From Pseudomonadota bacterium (GTDB lineage Bacteria; Pseudomonadota; Gammaproteobacteria; UBA9214): a stretch of DNA of 64,000 nt. The stretch is from positions 124,001 to 188,000 of the forward strand of contig JAWLAI010000003.1 of NCBI GenBank assembly GCA_041395565.1. The letters are read 5' to 3'. Position 1 is the first letter of the stretch, and every line of letters starts with the position of its first letter. The position numbers and the translations under genes were made by a program. Below are positions 63,719 through 64,000 of the stretch, piece after piece. Below the pieces are notes generated by a model. That model was not told the origin of the DNA, searched no databases, and saw nothing but the letters and a program-made list of their open reading frames with translations.

Positions 63719-64000
63719 TCATTCGGCGGTATCATCCGCCTCATCCTGTTGCAGCTCCAGCAAGGGAACGGATTGCACCGCGCTGCCGGCGATGCCGCGG
63801 ATCGAGTGGTACATGTGGTTGGTGTTCAGCAGCACTTTCTGGATCTGCTTCTCGCGTTTCTTCCAGATACCCTGCATGGAGCGCTTCTCCGACTCCAGCT
63901 CGGCCTGCATCTGCGTGAAGCCCTCGACGATCGCCTCCACCTGCATGCGGAATTCGTTGCCGGTGAGAAAATCATAGAGCATGCCCATCATCTCGCCCTT
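63719..64000 (-). CDS. DUF2130 family protein, C-terminal part
   Basis: The last 93 residues of a DUF2130 protein are visible; the gene starts beyond the right edge. The motifs GEMMGMLYDFLTGNEFRMQVEAIVEGF and SMQGIWKKREKQIQKVLLNTNHMYHSIRGI are diagnostic of the family C-terminus. Full-length members are about 400-450 residues with a long coiled coil and a restriction-endonuclease-like core, and their function is unknown. The reading frame is open to the window edge without a stop. Confidence 0.88.
   Translation of the reverse strand, partial: KGEMMGMLYDFLTGNEFRMQVEAIVEGFTQMQAELESEKRSMQGIWKKREKQIQKVLLNTNHMYHSIRGIAGSAVQSVPLLELQQDEADDTAE

Overview
The window is a GC-rich stretch of gammaproteobacterial chromosome centred on the replication origin. 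The order atpI / parB-parA-rsmG-mnmG / mnmE-yidC-yidD-rnpA-rpmH / dnaA-dnaN-recF-gyrB is the classic origin cluster. Genes left of about 10.5 kb are almost all on the minus strand and dnaA onwards runs on the plus strand, so replication most likely starts in the rpmH-dnaA gap or the dnaA-dnaN gap. The glnA-DUF4124-ntrBC block, HslUV next to a DUF971 protein, lptM-lysA-dapF-DUF484-xerC and the ubiE-ubiJ-ubiB group fit a free-living, respiring gammaproteobacterium of the Chromatiales/Acidiferrobacterales kind. I cannot name a genus. I see no phage, no insertion sequence with a transposase, no CRISPR array, no rRNA and no tRNA.

Layout. 0-17 kb: chromosome segregation, tRNA modification (MnmG, MnmE), membrane insertion (YidC, YidD), RNase P protein, ribosomal protein L34 and the replication genes. 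A coiled-coil protein of unknown function and a lone TetR regulator lie between mnmG and mnmE. Two near-perfect parS sites sit inside recF. 17-22 kb: plsC, gmhB, a MazG-like protein and the two glycyl-tRNA synthetase subunits. 22-25 kb: a hypothetical gene, then three translationally overlapping genes for a PP-loop ATPase, TusA and a cation-efflux protein. 25-30.5 kb: nitrogen regulation, with NtrC sites in front of both glnA and ntrB. 30.5-41 kb: pyrD, trmL, gpsA, secB, a membrane rhodanese and an ArsR protein that looks like a persulfide sensor, then gpmI-envC-ctpA-yibQ-yajL and a DUF389 membrane protein. 41-51.7 kb: ubiquinone genes, HslUV, xerC, dapF and lysA. 51.7-59.2 kb: an esterase, beta-carbonic anhydrase, a degenerate PAS/GGDEF protein, argH, a LytTR protein with a reduced receiver, a thioredoxin-like protein, hemC and hemD. 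59.3-64 kb is the most accessory part: a PhoX-like phosphatase with a Pho box, a secreted protein of unknown role, a 147-bp inverted-repeat element, a Nudix hydrolase, a cupin, an HNH-like protein and the 3' end of a DUF2130 gene.

How it works together. ParA and ParB with the recF parS sites segregate the origin region that DnaA opens. A terminator and a promoter overlap between parB and the ATP synthase operon, apparently to insulate the two units. NtrB/NtrC control glnA and probably their own operon. Sulfur handling recurs: MnmE/MnmG, TusA with a PP-loop ATPase, a rhodanese and an ArsR protein with BigR/SqrR-like cysteine spacing. I found no clearly new multi-gene system. The best leads are the persulfide-sensor/rhodanese pair, the PP-loop/TusA/CDF operon, the Met-for-Thr change in GmhB, the reduced AlgR-like protein and the parS sites in recF.
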